DNA of 64,000 bases, taken from positions 62,001 through 126,000 of the forward strand of contig NZ_NFKF01000003.1 of NCBI RefSeq assembly GCF_002160255.1, given 5' to 3'. Below the pieces are notes generated by a model. It searched no databases and had not been told where the DNA came from. It saw only the letters and a program-made list of their open reading frames with translations. Both the position numbers and the translations under genes were made by a program. The stretch is from Olsenella sp. An188. Lineage in GTDB: Bacteria > Actinomycetota > Coriobacteriia > Coriobacteriales > Atopobiaceae. Position 1 is the first letter of the stretch. Each line of letters opens with the position of its first letter. Positions 10,567-18,298 of the stretch are shown here, one piece after another.

Positions 10567-11697
10567 GTGGCAAAACGGGGGCAGCGCGGGGCGTCGCGGC
10601 GGAGGGAGGTCCGCGCGCGGGAGATCACGCTGCCGGCCGTGGACACCCTGCGCGACCTGCCCGCCTTCGCCGACCTGCGCGTGGACGACGCGCAGCGCGC
10701 GGCCTACGAGGAGTTTCTCGCCGCCTCGGAGAACGCGGGCGAGATGCGCCTCGGCTTTGTGGTGCGCCTCGACCGTGGGTTTCCGCTCGTGGTCACCGAG
10801 GGCGACGCGTTTCGCGCGGAGCACGCCGTGGCCTTTGCCAAGCAGGACGGCGAGAAGGACGACGGACTGCTGCCCGCCGTGGGCGACTGCGTCGCGGTGC
10901 GCCGCGCCCCCGGCCACGACATGGGCGTCATCGAGCGGGTGCTGCCGCGGCGCACGAGCTTCGAGCGGTGGCGCGGACGCAGCCGCGGCGAGAAGCAGGT
11001 GCTCGCGGCAAACGTGGACGTCATACTCATCGTTCAGGCGCTCGGCGCGGGCGACGTGCTGCTCGACCGCGTGGCGCGCTCCCTCGTGCTCGCCAACGAC
11101 TGCGGGACGACGCCGGTGGTCGTGCTCACGAAGGCCGACCGTCGCTCGGAGGCGGAGCTCGCACACGACCTGGGGCGCGTGCGCGGCCTCGTGGGCGAGG
11201 GGACGAGGATCGTCGTGACGTCCTCCGCCGAGGGCGAGGGGCTCGACGAGGTCCGCGCCTGCGTGCCCGCGGGAACGTGCGCGATGATCCTGGGCGAGTC
11301 GGGAGCGGGCAAGTCGACGCTGCTCAACGCACTTCTCGGCCACGAGGCGCTGGCAACGGGCACGGTGCGCGAGCGCGACGACCGGGGTCGCCACACCACG
11401 GTGGCTCGCGTCATGGTGGCGCTGCCCGGGGGCGGCACGATCGCAGACGCACCCGGCCTGAGGAGCCTGCCGCTCGTCGGTCACGAGCGGGGCCTCGCGA
11501 AGGCCTTCCCCGAGATCGCGGCCGCCGCGCGGGAGTGCCGCTTCAGGGACTGCACGCACGTCCACGAGCCGGGCTGCGCGGTGCGCGAGGGCCTGGCGGC
11601 GGGAGACATCGCCGAGGAGCGCCTTGACTGCTACCTGGCCCTGGCCGCGGAGATGCGCGCGAGCGCCGATTCGCTCGACCCGGACATCGTCCTCTAG
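10567..11697 (+). CDS. rsgA: Ribosome small-subunit-dependent GTPase RsgA
   Basis: A 376-residue circularly permuted GTPase that helps late maturation of the 30S subunit. Seen in order: an N-terminal OB-like region, the G4-type TKAD motif before the P-loop GESGAGKST (the permuted order typical of the family), the switch segment GRHTT, DAPGLRSL, and a C-terminal zinc knuckle ECRFRDCTHVHEPGC. The GTG start at 10567 sits just after the TATAAT promoter element; longer in-frame versions begin upstream of the likely transcription start. It stands alone between the ATPase terminator and the Tad operon. Confidence 0.93.
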   Translation: MAKRGQRGASRRREVRAREITLPAVDTLRDLPAFADLRVDDAQRAAYEEFLAASENAGEMRLGFVVRLDRGFPLVVTEGDAFRAEHAVAFAKQDGEKDDGLLPAVGDCVAVRRAPGHDMGVIERVLPRRTSFERWRGRSRGEKQVLAANVDVILIVQALGAGDVLLDRVARSLVLANDCGTTPVVVLTKADRRSEAELAHDLGRVRGLVGEGTRIVVTSSAEGEGLDEVRACVPAGTCAMILGESGAGKSTLLNALLGHEALATGTVRERDDRGRHTTVARVMVALPGGGTIADAPGLRSLPLVGHERGLAKAFPEIAAAARECRFRDCTHVHEPGCAVREGLAAGDIAEERLDCYLALAAEMRASADSLDPDIVL

Positions 11698-11955
11698 AAA
11701 AGCATCAAAAAGCAAATCTCGACGCACGTCCCTGTGAAGGGCGTGTGTGCATGACGGTTTCTATCTAGATGCTCGGCATTCGGTCGAGCGATGTTGTTTT
11801 CCTGCGGCGAGAAGTTTTTTCGACAGGTTCGTGGAAGAAATCCGGAAGGTCCGTGTCTGACTTTCCCCAAAAGCCGCGGGACCGCCCCACGCGTGGCGTG
11901 ACAATGCCCACACCCCGCGCCTCCAGAGGGGAGGCGGGGCGAGAGGGGGTGGCTC
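11698..11955 (+). other. Intergenic region before the Tad operon
   Basis: This 258-base stretch is AT-richer than its surroundings. It contains one GGCGAGAAG core at 11806-11814 and, close to the first Tad gene, an inverted repeat GCCTCC/GGAGGC at 11919-11935 within a longer GC-rich hairpin. No clear promoter or known riboswitch was recognised, although the operon promoter must lie here. Confidence 0.6.
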
Positions 11956-12747
11956 ATGAGGCGGCGCTTCAGGTTGGTTGCATCGGGTGCGTGCGCGGTC
12001 GCGGCGACGGCGCTCTGCCTGCTGTACGGGCAGGGGGTCCGCGAGGAGGCGGAGCAGGCCCGCGCCGAGGCGCTCGAGCGCTATGGCGGCGAGGTCGTGA
12101 GCCTGGTGGTGGCGACTGAGGGCATCGAGGCGGGCGAGGTCGTGGACCGCACCAACGTGGCGGAGCGCGACTGGCTCGTCGACCTCGTCCCCGAGGGTGC
12201 CGTGACGGCCGTCGACGAGGTGCTCGGGGCCGAGGTGAGCGTGCCCGTCGCGGCGGGGCTGCCCCTCACCGCGCTCAACTTTCGCGACGCCGCGGGTGCC
12301 GTGGAGGTCCCGGCCGACCGCGTCGCGCTCAGCGTGCCGCTTGCCGACGACCTGGGGCTTCCCCTGGCGGTGACGGCGGGGACCACGCTCGCCGCGTTCG
12401 AGGTGACCGACGCCGGAACGCGCCTGCTCGCAGACGACCTCCAGGTTCTTGCGGCGGCGCAGGAGAGTGCCGGGCTCGCGGCAAGGGGCTCGATCACGCT
12501 GGCGGTGTCGCCGGACGACGTGCCCTCCGTGCTCTCGGCGAGCGCGGAGGGCAGCCTGCGCCTCGCGCTGCCCGGCGAGGGGTCTCTCGAGCTCGGGACG
12601 GGCGGTGCGAGCGCCCCCACGGACGTGCCCGCAGAGGGCTCGTCTCCCGGGGGAGGCGAGGGCGATGCCCGCGGCGAGGCCGCCGACGAGGAGCCCGGCG
12701 CGTCGGGAGGGACGCAGGGCCAGGATGCAGAGGGGGAGGGCGCATGA
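11956..12747 (+). CDS. cpaB: Flp pilus assembly protein CpaB/RcpC-like (SAF domain)
   Basis: A 263-residue membrane-anchored protein: a hydrophobic N-terminal segment at residues 6-24, then a SAF-like domain (VVATEGIEAGEVVDRTNV through about residue 105) and an Asp/Glu/Gly-rich C-terminal tail. SAF-domain proteins of this type begin many tad loci and are thought to bind the wall or stabilise the pilus apparatus. The function is inferred from the domain and from its place as first gene of the Tad operon. Its stop overlaps the next start (ATGA), indicating translational coupling. Confidence 0.75.
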   Translation: MRRRFRLVASGACAVAATALCLLYGQGVREEAEQARAEALERYGGEVVSLVVATEGIEAGEVVDRTNVAERDWLVDLVPEGAVTAVDEVLGAEVSVPVAAGLPLTALNFRDAAGAVEVPADRVALSVPLADDLGLPLAVTAGTTLAAFEVTDAGTRLLADDLQVLAAAQESAGLAARGSITLAVSPDDVPSVLSASAEGSLRLALPGEGSLELGTGGASAPTDVPAEGSSPGGGEGDARGEAADEEPGASGGTQGQDAEGEGA

Positions 12748-14036
12748 GCGACTGGGTGATGCTAAGTGCCGAGAAGAGCCGTGACGCCGTGAGGCGCCTC
12801 GGCGCCTCGCTCGACCCGGGCGGGCGGCTGCTGGTCGCGCGCGACGCGGACGACCTGAGGAGCATGGTCGCCTCCGCGGAGGCGGGCGAGCTCGGCGTCA
12901 TCGTGGGTCCCGTCGAGGACGGGGTGTCCGACATCAACCTCGCGGCCGCCGTCGCCAAGGACGGCAACGCGCGCGTGGTGGTGCTGGCAGGTGAGCGCAC
13001 CTCGGGGTCGCTGAGGTCCCGGGCCGCGCGTGCGGGGGTCGACCTCGTCGTCGACCTCGCGGAGCTTGGGGAAGGCCCCGGGGCGGGAGACGAGCCCCCT
13101 TTGTGTGACGGGGGTCGCACGGCAGGGGCGGCGGTCCCGCCCCAGGGGCCTCCCACCGACGCCCGCGGAGGCGCCACGCCCGCGCCCGAGGCCACTCCCG
13201 TCGGCGTCGTCGACGCGCCGGTCCTGGTCTTCTGCTCGGGGCGCGGCGGCGTGGGAAAGACCTCGCTCGCCGCGGTGTCAGCCTGCGTCGCGGCGCGCTG
13301 GGGGATGAGGACGTGCCTCGTCGACCTCGACCTCTCGTGCGGGAACGCCTATGCGGCCCTCGGGCTGCCCGGAGGCTCCGACCTCGCCGCGCTCTCGTCC
13401 CCGGAGGGGGTGACGCCCGAGCTCGTGGGCAGGCTGTGCCGCGCCGCGGCGCAGGGCGTGTCCCTGGCGGGCCCGTGCGAGCGCCCCGAGACGGCCGAGC
13501 TCGCCATGCCGCACGTCCGGGCACTTCTCGACCTGCTTTCCCGCGAGTACGACCTCGTGGTGGTGGACACCTCGACGACCTTCACCGACGCGGTGGCCCA
13601 GGCGGCGCAGCGTGCCGACCGCCTCGTGCTCGTGACCGACGGGCGCACTCCGTCGGTGGCGTCGCTCGCCCGCATGGGAGGCCTGGCGGTGCGTCTGGGG
13701 GTGGCGCGCACGAGGATCGTGCGCGTCGAGAACCGTGCGGACCCGCGCGAGCGGGCGAGCCACGCCCTGGCCCGCGCCGAGGTGGGGCTCGAGGCCGCCC
13801 GTGCGTACCGCGTGGTCGAGGGCGGGCGCGAGGTGGTCGAGCTTCTCGCCGCGGGACGGGCCTGCGAGCTGGCGGAGCCGGGCCTTGCGTTCACCGACTC
13901 GCTCTCCGCGGCGCTCGCGCAGATGCTCGCCGAGCTGGGGAGGCTCCCGGAGGGGGAGGAGCCCCGACGTGCCAGCGAGGGGACGGCGCCGCGGGGCCTG
14001 AGGTCGCTCTTCGGCCAGCGGAGGGAGGCGAGGTAG
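12744..14036 (+). CDS. tadZ: TadZ/CpaE-like MinD-family ATPase
   Basis: A 430-residue protein with an N-terminal receiver-like region (about 1-115, without a convincing phosphoacceptor), a low-complexity linker, and a MinD/ParA-type ATPase domain. The deviant Walker A is CSGRGGVGKTSLAA at about residues 165-178 and DLDLSCGNAYAALGL follows. TadZ/CpaE proteins position the pilus machine at the cell pole. It overlaps cpaB by four bases and is followed directly by the secretion ATPase, with no gap. Confidence 0.85.
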   Translation: MSDWVMLSAEKSRDAVRRLGASLDPGGRLLVARDADDLRSMVASAEAGELGVIVGPVEDGVSDINLAAAVAKDGNARVVVLAGERTSGSLRSRAARAGVDLVVDLAELGEGPGAGDEPPLCDGGRTAGAAVPPQGPPTDARGGATPAPEATPVGVVDAPVLVFCSGRGGVGKTSLAAVSACVAARWGMRTCLVDLDLSCGNAYAALGLPGGSDLAALSSPEGVTPELVGRLCRAAAQGVSLAGPCERPETAELAMPHVRALLDLLSREYDLVVVDTSTTFTDAVAQAAQRADRLVLVTDGRTPSVASLARMGGLAVRLGVARTRIVRVENRADPRERASHALARAEVGLEAARAYRVVEGGREVVELLAAGRACELAEPGLAFTDSLSAALAQMLAELGRLPEGEEPRRASEGTAPRGLRSLFGQRREAR

Positions 14037-15362
14037 ATGTCGGTTCTCGAGCGAGTCCGGGAGGCGGAGGCCTCCGAGCGCGCCGCGTCCGTGCCGGCTG
14101 CCACGACCCTGCGCCCGGAGCGCGACTGGCTCAAGGGCGCCCTCATCGAGCGCCTCGGGCTCACGACCATAGCCGACATGCTCTCCGGGGAGGACGTCTC
14201 CCGCGTCAGGGCTGAGCTGCGCGTGGTCCTCGAGGCCATCCTCAACACGCGTGGCCCCGGGACGCTCGGCGTGGAGGAGCGCGAGACGCTCGTGCGCCAG
14301 GTCGTCGACGAGGTGTGCGGCCTCGGTCCCATCCAGCCGCTGCTCGAGGACGACGAGATAACCGAGGTGATGATCAACGGCTGCGGCGCCCTGTTCTACG
14401 AGCGAGACGGCGAGCTGCACCCGGCGGACGCGGTCTTTGACTCACCCGAGCAGATCATGATCGTCATGGACCGCATCCTCGCGCCGCTCGGGCGCAGGCT
14501 CGACCGGGCCAGCCCCCTCGTGAGCGCGCGCCTGCCCAACGGCGACCGCGTGAACGCGGTGGCGGCGCCCATAGCCATCGACGGCCCTGCCGTGACCATC
14601 CGCAAGTTCTCCGACCGGATCAGGACCCTCGAGCGCCTCGTGGAGCTGGGCTCCCTACCGGGGTGGTTCGCGCTGCTGCTCTCGTGGGCGGTGCGCGCCC
14701 GGCGCTCGATCGCCGTGGCGGGCGGGACCGGGTCCGGAAAGACGACGCTGCTCAACGCGCTCTCGTGCGAGATCCCGCTCGACGAGCGGATCGTGACGAT
14801 CGAGGACTCGGCCGAGCTGCGCTTTGACGCGCACCCGGACGTGGTGCGCCTGGAGACGCGCGACAGCTCGATCGAGGGCTCGGGCGAGGTCACGATCAGG
14901 GACCTGGTGAAGAACGCCCTGCGCATGCGGCCGGACCGGATCGTGGTGGGCGAGGTGCGCGGCGGGGAGTGCGTGGACATGCTCAACGCGCTGAGCACGG
15001 GACACGACGGATCGCTCACCACGCTTCACGCCGGAAGCGCCGAGGAGGCGGTGATGCGCCTCGTCCTCATGGCCCGCTTTGGGATGGACCTCCCGACCGA
15101 CCTCATAGAGGAGCAGATCGCGATGGCCGTGAACCTCATCGTGGTGACGCGTCGCCTCTCGGACGGGTCGCGTCGCGTGGCGTCGCTGACGGAGGTGTCG
15201 CGCGGCCCCTCGGGCGAGGTCGTGCTGGAGGACTGCGTGAGCTACGACGCGGCGACGCGCTCGTGGCGACTCGAGCGCGAGCCGGCCTTCGTGGCCGCGG
15301 CGCTTGCGGGCGGCGTCCTGGACGCGGGGGAGGTGGAGTCATGGAGAGGCTGCTTGCGGTAG
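14037..15362 (+). CDS. tadA: Tad pilus secretion ATPase TadA/CpaF
   Basis: A 441-residue hexameric type II/IV secretion ATPase that should power Flp pilus extension (and, in Tad systems, possibly retraction). Seen: Walker A GGTGSGKTTLLNAL at about residues 228-241, the Asp box DSAELRF, MRPDRIVVGEVRG as Walker B, and STGHDGSLTTLHAG as the His box. The length is standard for CpaF. The start ATG follows the tadZ stop immediately and the end overlaps tadB by 22 bases. Confidence 0.95.
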   Translation: MSVLERVREAEASERAASVPAATTLRPERDWLKGALIERLGLTTIADMLSGEDVSRVRAELRVVLEAILNTRGPGTLGVEERETLVRQVVDEVCGLGPIQPLLEDDEITEVMINGCGALFYERDGELHPADAVFDSPEQIMIVMDRILAPLGRRLDRASPLVSARLPNGDRVNAVAAPIAIDGPAVTIRKFSDRIRTLERLVELGSLPGWFALLLSWAVRARRSIAVAGGTGSGKTTLLNALSCEIPLDERIVTIEDSAELRFDAHPDVVRLETRDSSIEGSGEVTIRDLVKNALRMRPDRIVVGEVRGGECVDMLNALSTGHDGSLTTLHAGSAEEAVMRLVLMARFGMDLPTDLIEEQIAMAVNLIVVTRRLSDGSRRVASLTEVSRGPSGEVVLEDCVSYDAATRSWRLEREPAFVAAALAGGVLDAGEVESWRGCLR

Positions 15363-16279
15363 GCGTCGGCTGTGCCGTCGGGTGCGCCTCGCTCGTCCTG
15401 CTCTCCACTGGCGAGAAGGACCGCAGGGGTGCCGGCTGGCACGTGCGCCGCGTCGCCCGGCACGTCCGCGCGACGCTGCGTCGCCTCGGGGCGACGGCGT
15501 GGGCGGCGCTCGCCCTCGAATGGCGGCCCGTGCGCTCGCTCGTCGACGAGCTCGCCGGCCGGGAGTCCCTGCGCTCGCTCGGCCTTTCCCCGCGCGAGCT
15601 CGCCGCCGCCCTCGGGGTGGCGTTGCTCGGCGCCTCCGTCCTTCTCGCCCTGCTGCTCGCCTCGCCCGTTGCCGGCCTCGTGGGGGCCGGCGTGGCGCTC
15701 GCCGCCGTGTCCGCCCGCGACTCCGCGGCCCGGCGGCGGCGCCAGCGCGGGGTGAGGTCGGCGATGCCGGGCGTCTACCGGACGCTCTCGGTGGCGCTCG
15801 GCTCCGGCCAGACGCTCGCCCAGGCGGTCGCCTACGTGGGCGCGCACGAGCGAGGCCCTGCGGCGACCGTCTTCTCCCGCATGTCGCTGCGCCTGAGCTG
15901 CGGGGTGGGGACGGAGGAGGCGGTGTCGCTCCTGGCGCGCGAGCTCGAGGCGCCCGGCGTGGACCTCCTCGCCGCCGCGCTCGTGATCTCGCACCGGACG
16001 GGAAGCCCCCTGCGCGAGCTGCTGACGCGCTCCGCCCGGCTCGCCGAGCGGCAGGGGGAGTTCGAGCGGCTGCTGCAGGTCAAGACCGCCCAGGTCAGGC
16101 TCTCGGTGAGGATCGTGTGCCTGCTGCCCGCCGTCATGATCGCCGTCCTCGCGCTCGTGTCCCCCGACTTCCAGGACGGCCTGCTCACGCCCGTGGGGCT
16201 CGGCTGCGTTGGGGCGGCGCTCGCCCTCGACGGGGTGGCGTTGCTCATCATCAGGAGGCTCGTGAGGGAGGTGCTGTGA
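15341..16279 (+). CDS. tadB: Tad inner-membrane platform protein TadB (T2SF family)
   Basis: A 312-residue GspF-type membrane protein with an N-terminal segment, a membrane pair around residues 85-130, a cytoplasmic T2SF domain (GVYRTLSVALGSGQTLAQA onward) and two C-terminal membrane helices. With TadC it forms the platform for pilin assembly. The ATG at 15341 (preceded by GGTGGAG) was chosen from several in-frame upstream starts because it gives a normal TadB length and a short overlap with tadA. Confidence 0.9.
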   Translation: MERLLAVGVGCAVGCASLVLLSTGEKDRRGAGWHVRRVARHVRATLRRLGATAWAALALEWRPVRSLVDELAGRESLRSLGLSPRELAAALGVALLGASVLLALLLASPVAGLVGAGVALAAVSARDSAARRRRQRGVRSAMPGVYRTLSVALGSGQTLAQAVAYVGAHERGPAATVFSRMSLRLSCGVGTEEAVSLLARELEAPGVDLLAAALVISHRTGSPLRELLTRSARLAERQGEFERLLQVKTAQVRLSVRIVCLLPAVMIAVLALVSPDFQDGLLTPVGLGCVGAALALDGVALLIIRRLVREVL

Positions 16280-16923
16280 TGGACGCTGGCTCGGCGGCGC
16301 TGGTCCTGGGGGTGTTCGTCCTCTCCGGCATGTCGGCCCTCGCGCTCGGGGAGCGGCCCGTGCGCCTGCTGCGCGCCCGTCGGCCGCAGACGCTCCTGCG
16401 CCGGGCGTCCGCGGTGGTGGCAGCCCTGCCCGTCGTTCGCGAGGCGCTCCGCTCGGAGCTCGTCGCGCGCAGGCGCGCGGCGTGCCTCGGCGAGCTCCCC
16501 GTGCTTCTCGACGTGGTGACGCTCGGGCTTTCCGCGGGCCTGTCCTTCGACGCCTCGCTCGAGCTGTACTGCGCGCGCTACCACAACGAGCTCTCCGCCG
16601 CGTTCTCCGAGGCGATGCTCGGCTGGCGCATCGGGGCCCGAGGGCGCGAGGAAGCGCTCTGGGACCTGGCGGAGGAGCTGGGGGTGACGGCGCTGCGGAG
16701 GTTTGCCTCGGTGGTGGGAGAGTCGCTCGCCTTCGGCACGCCGCTCGCCGAGGCGCTCGAGCGCCAGGCGCAGGCCATCCGCGACGAGCAGCGCTCCCAG
16801 GTGGAGGAGGAGATAGAGCGGGTGCCGGTGAAGATGCTGGTGCCCCTGGGGACGCTCATCGTCCCGGCGATGTTCTTGGCGATTCTGGGACCGCTCATGG
16901 GGTCGGTTCTGGTTGTTGGCTAG
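16279..16923 (+). CDS. tadC: Tad inner-membrane platform protein TadC (T2SF family)
   Basis: A 214-residue protein with an N-terminal membrane helix, a T2SF domain (LPVLLDVVTLGLSAGLSFDA onward) and a final hydrophobic pair, MLVPLGTLIVPAMFLAILG. It is shorter than many TadC proteins, which usually exceed 280 residues. The start overlaps the tadB stop in TGATG. Confidence 0.85.
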   Translation: MDAGSAALVLGVFVLSGMSALALGERPVRLLRARRPQTLLRRASAVVAALPVVREALRSELVARRRAACLGELPVLLDVVTLGLSAGLSFDASLELYCARYHNELSAAFSEAMLGWRIGARGREEALWDLAEELGVTALRRFASVVGESLAFGTPLAEALERQAQAIRDEQRSQVEEEIERVPVKMLVPLGTLIVPAMFLAILGPLMGSVLVVG

Positions 16924-16955
16924 CTCAGGTTCTGAGCGGAGAGAGAGGAGAGGCC

Positions 16956-17141
16956 ATGGGTGGAGAGAGGGTCAGGGCGGCCCTGCGCGAGGCGCTGGCG
17001 GACAGGTCCGGCCAGGGGACGACGGAGTACGCGATCCTCGTGGGCGTGCTGGTGGTGATCGCGATCATAGCGATCATCGCGTTCAGGGACCGCGTCTCGG
17101 AGCTCTGGGACGCCATCGCCAACGGCATCAACTCGCTGTGA
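16956..17141 (+). CDS. flp: Flp-type major pilin
   Basis: A 61-residue pilin precursor. A short basic leader precedes GQGTTEYAILVG, the Flp cleavage motif (Gly before the cut and Glu-Tyr at +5/+6), and then a hydrophobic helix VLVVIAIIAIIAF. This is the classical length of Flp pilins. The ATG follows AGAGAGGAGAGG. Its TGA overlaps the GTG of the next gene. The prepilin peptidase that would cut it is not in this window. Confidence 0.92.
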   Translation: MGGERVRAALREALADRSGQGTTEYAILVGVLVVIAIIAIIAFRDRVSELWDAIANGINSL

Positions 17142-17623
17142 GGCGCCGCCGTCTCGTCCTCGCGCTTCTCGCCTGCGCCGTCGCGCTCGCGCTGCCGGTG
17201 CTGCTGGGCGCGCCCCAGGCGTCCTCGCCCGGGGCCGCCTCCCCGGTGTCCGGGGAGGCGGCAGGGGAAGAGGCGGCGCCGACCGTGCTCGGGGGCGACG
17301 GGCCCCTCGCGCTGCCGGACGCCGCGGAGGGCGTCGTCGAGGTTTCGCCCGGCGTCTCGGCGCAGGTGAGCGGCTACGAGAGCGACCTGCCGCTCGAGGA
17401 GGAGGCGCGCCGCTGCCTCGAGCGCTACCGAAATGAGGGAGACTGCGTCGTCTCCCGGTCGGGCTATCTGGATCTGTTGGGAGGGACGTGGGGATGCGTG
17501 ATGCAGGGAGACGGATGGGCAGAGGTCCTTCTCGTCAGCGAGGCGCCCGATGGCGCGGGAAGCGAGGTCGTCGTCTGGCGCATGGACGCCGCGGACGCCG
17601 CGGACGCGCTCGCGGGTGGCTAG
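17138..17623 (+). CDS. Secreted Tad-locus protein of unknown function
   Basis: A 161-residue protein beginning with a basic stretch and a signal-like hydrophobic segment (VLALLACAVALALPVLLGA, about residues 7-25), then an Ala/Pro/Gly-rich linker and a small domain with Cys at about 102, 111 and 128. I do not recognise the family. The GTG start is set by the GTGA overlap with the Flp stop. It probably acts outside the membrane with the pilus. Confidence 0.6.
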   Translation: MRRRRLVLALLACAVALALPVLLGAPQASSPGAASPVSGEAAGEEAAPTVLGGDGPLALPDAAEGVVEVSPGVSAQVSGYESDLPLEEEARRCLERYRNEGDCVVSRSGYLDLLGGTWGCVMQGDGWAEVLLVSEAPDGAGSEVVVWRMDAADAADALAGG

Positions 17624-17814
17624 GGGGACGATGCGGGCAGTCGAGCGTCGAGTACCTCCTCGTGCTGGGCGCCTTCCTGTCGGCGATCGTGGCGCTCGGC
17701 CTGCTGTGGCACGCGGGGCGAGACGGGGTTCTCGTGGGCCTTGCCGGCGAGTCGGCCTCGCACGGCCTCGGGCAGGGGACGGTTGCCCTGCTCAAGGACG
17801 TGCTGGGGTATTGA
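17515..17814 (+). CDS. Flp/TadE-like minor pilin (pseudopilin)
   Basis: A short protein with a very Arg-rich leader followed by GQSSVEYLLVLGAFLSAIVA, a class III prepilin cleavage motif and helix. The mature part is about 60 residues. The start is uncertain: ATG at 17515, ATG at 17494 and GTG at 17488 are all in frame, all inside the preceding gene; 17515 has GGGAGA upstream and gives 99 residues. Likely a minor pilin of the Tad fibre. Confidence 0.65.
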   Translation: MGRGPSRQRGARWRGKRGRRLAHGRRGRRGRARGWLGGRCGQSSVEYLLVLGAFLSAIVALGLLWHAGRDGVLVGLAGESASHGLGQGTVALLKDVLGY

Positions 17815-17815
17815 G

Positions 17816-18298
17816 GTGGGCGCGCGGGGCGTCCTGGGCTCCCGGAGGGCCCAGATGAGCGTGGAGGCCGCGGTCCTGCTCCCCGTGCTGCTGACGCTCG
17901 TCGCCCTGCTGGCGCAGCCGGTCTGCGTGCTCTACACGAGGTCGGTGATGGCGTCGGCGGCAGGCGAGCTCGTCAGGCTCGTGGCAACGACGCGCGGCTC
18001 GCAGGAGGACGTGCGCGCCTACGCGCTGAGGAGGCTGGCGGCCGTTCCGGACGTCTCGATCTTCCACGAGGGCGGCCCGGAGGCATGGGTCGTGGAGACG
18101 GGCGGCCCGGACGACCAGGGCGGGGTGAGCGTGTCGATAGAGGGCCGCGTGAGGCCGCTGCCCCTTCTGGGGGCGATCGTCTGGGCGCTGGGCGAGCGCG
18201 ACGGCGAGGGGGTCGCGGTACGCGTGGAGGCCACGGGAGAGGTCCGTTCGAGCTGGGTTGGGGGAAGCTATGGGGAATGGGTCGGAATGTGGGGCTGA
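17816..18298 (+). CDS. TadE-like pseudopilin
   Basis: A 160-residue TadE-type minor pilin. The N-terminal AQMSVEAAVLLPVLLTLVAL carries the prepilin motif (Glu at +5) and a membrane helix; the rest is a small extracellular domain. The GTG at 17816 directly follows the preceding stop and was preferred for coupling. It overlaps the next start by 29 bases. Confidence 0.75.
   Translation: MGARGVLGSRRAQMSVEAAVLLPVLLTLVALLAQPVCVLYTRSVMASAAGELVRLVATTRGSQEDVRAYALRRLAAVPDVSIFHEGGPEAWVVETGGPDDQGGVSVSIEGRVRPLPLLGAIVWALGERDGEGVAVRVEATGEVRSSWVGGSYGEWVGMWG

Noticed and set aside
11698-11955. Cyclic-di-GMP riboswitch before the Tad operon
   Set aside because: No GEMM-type core motif could be found in this stretch.
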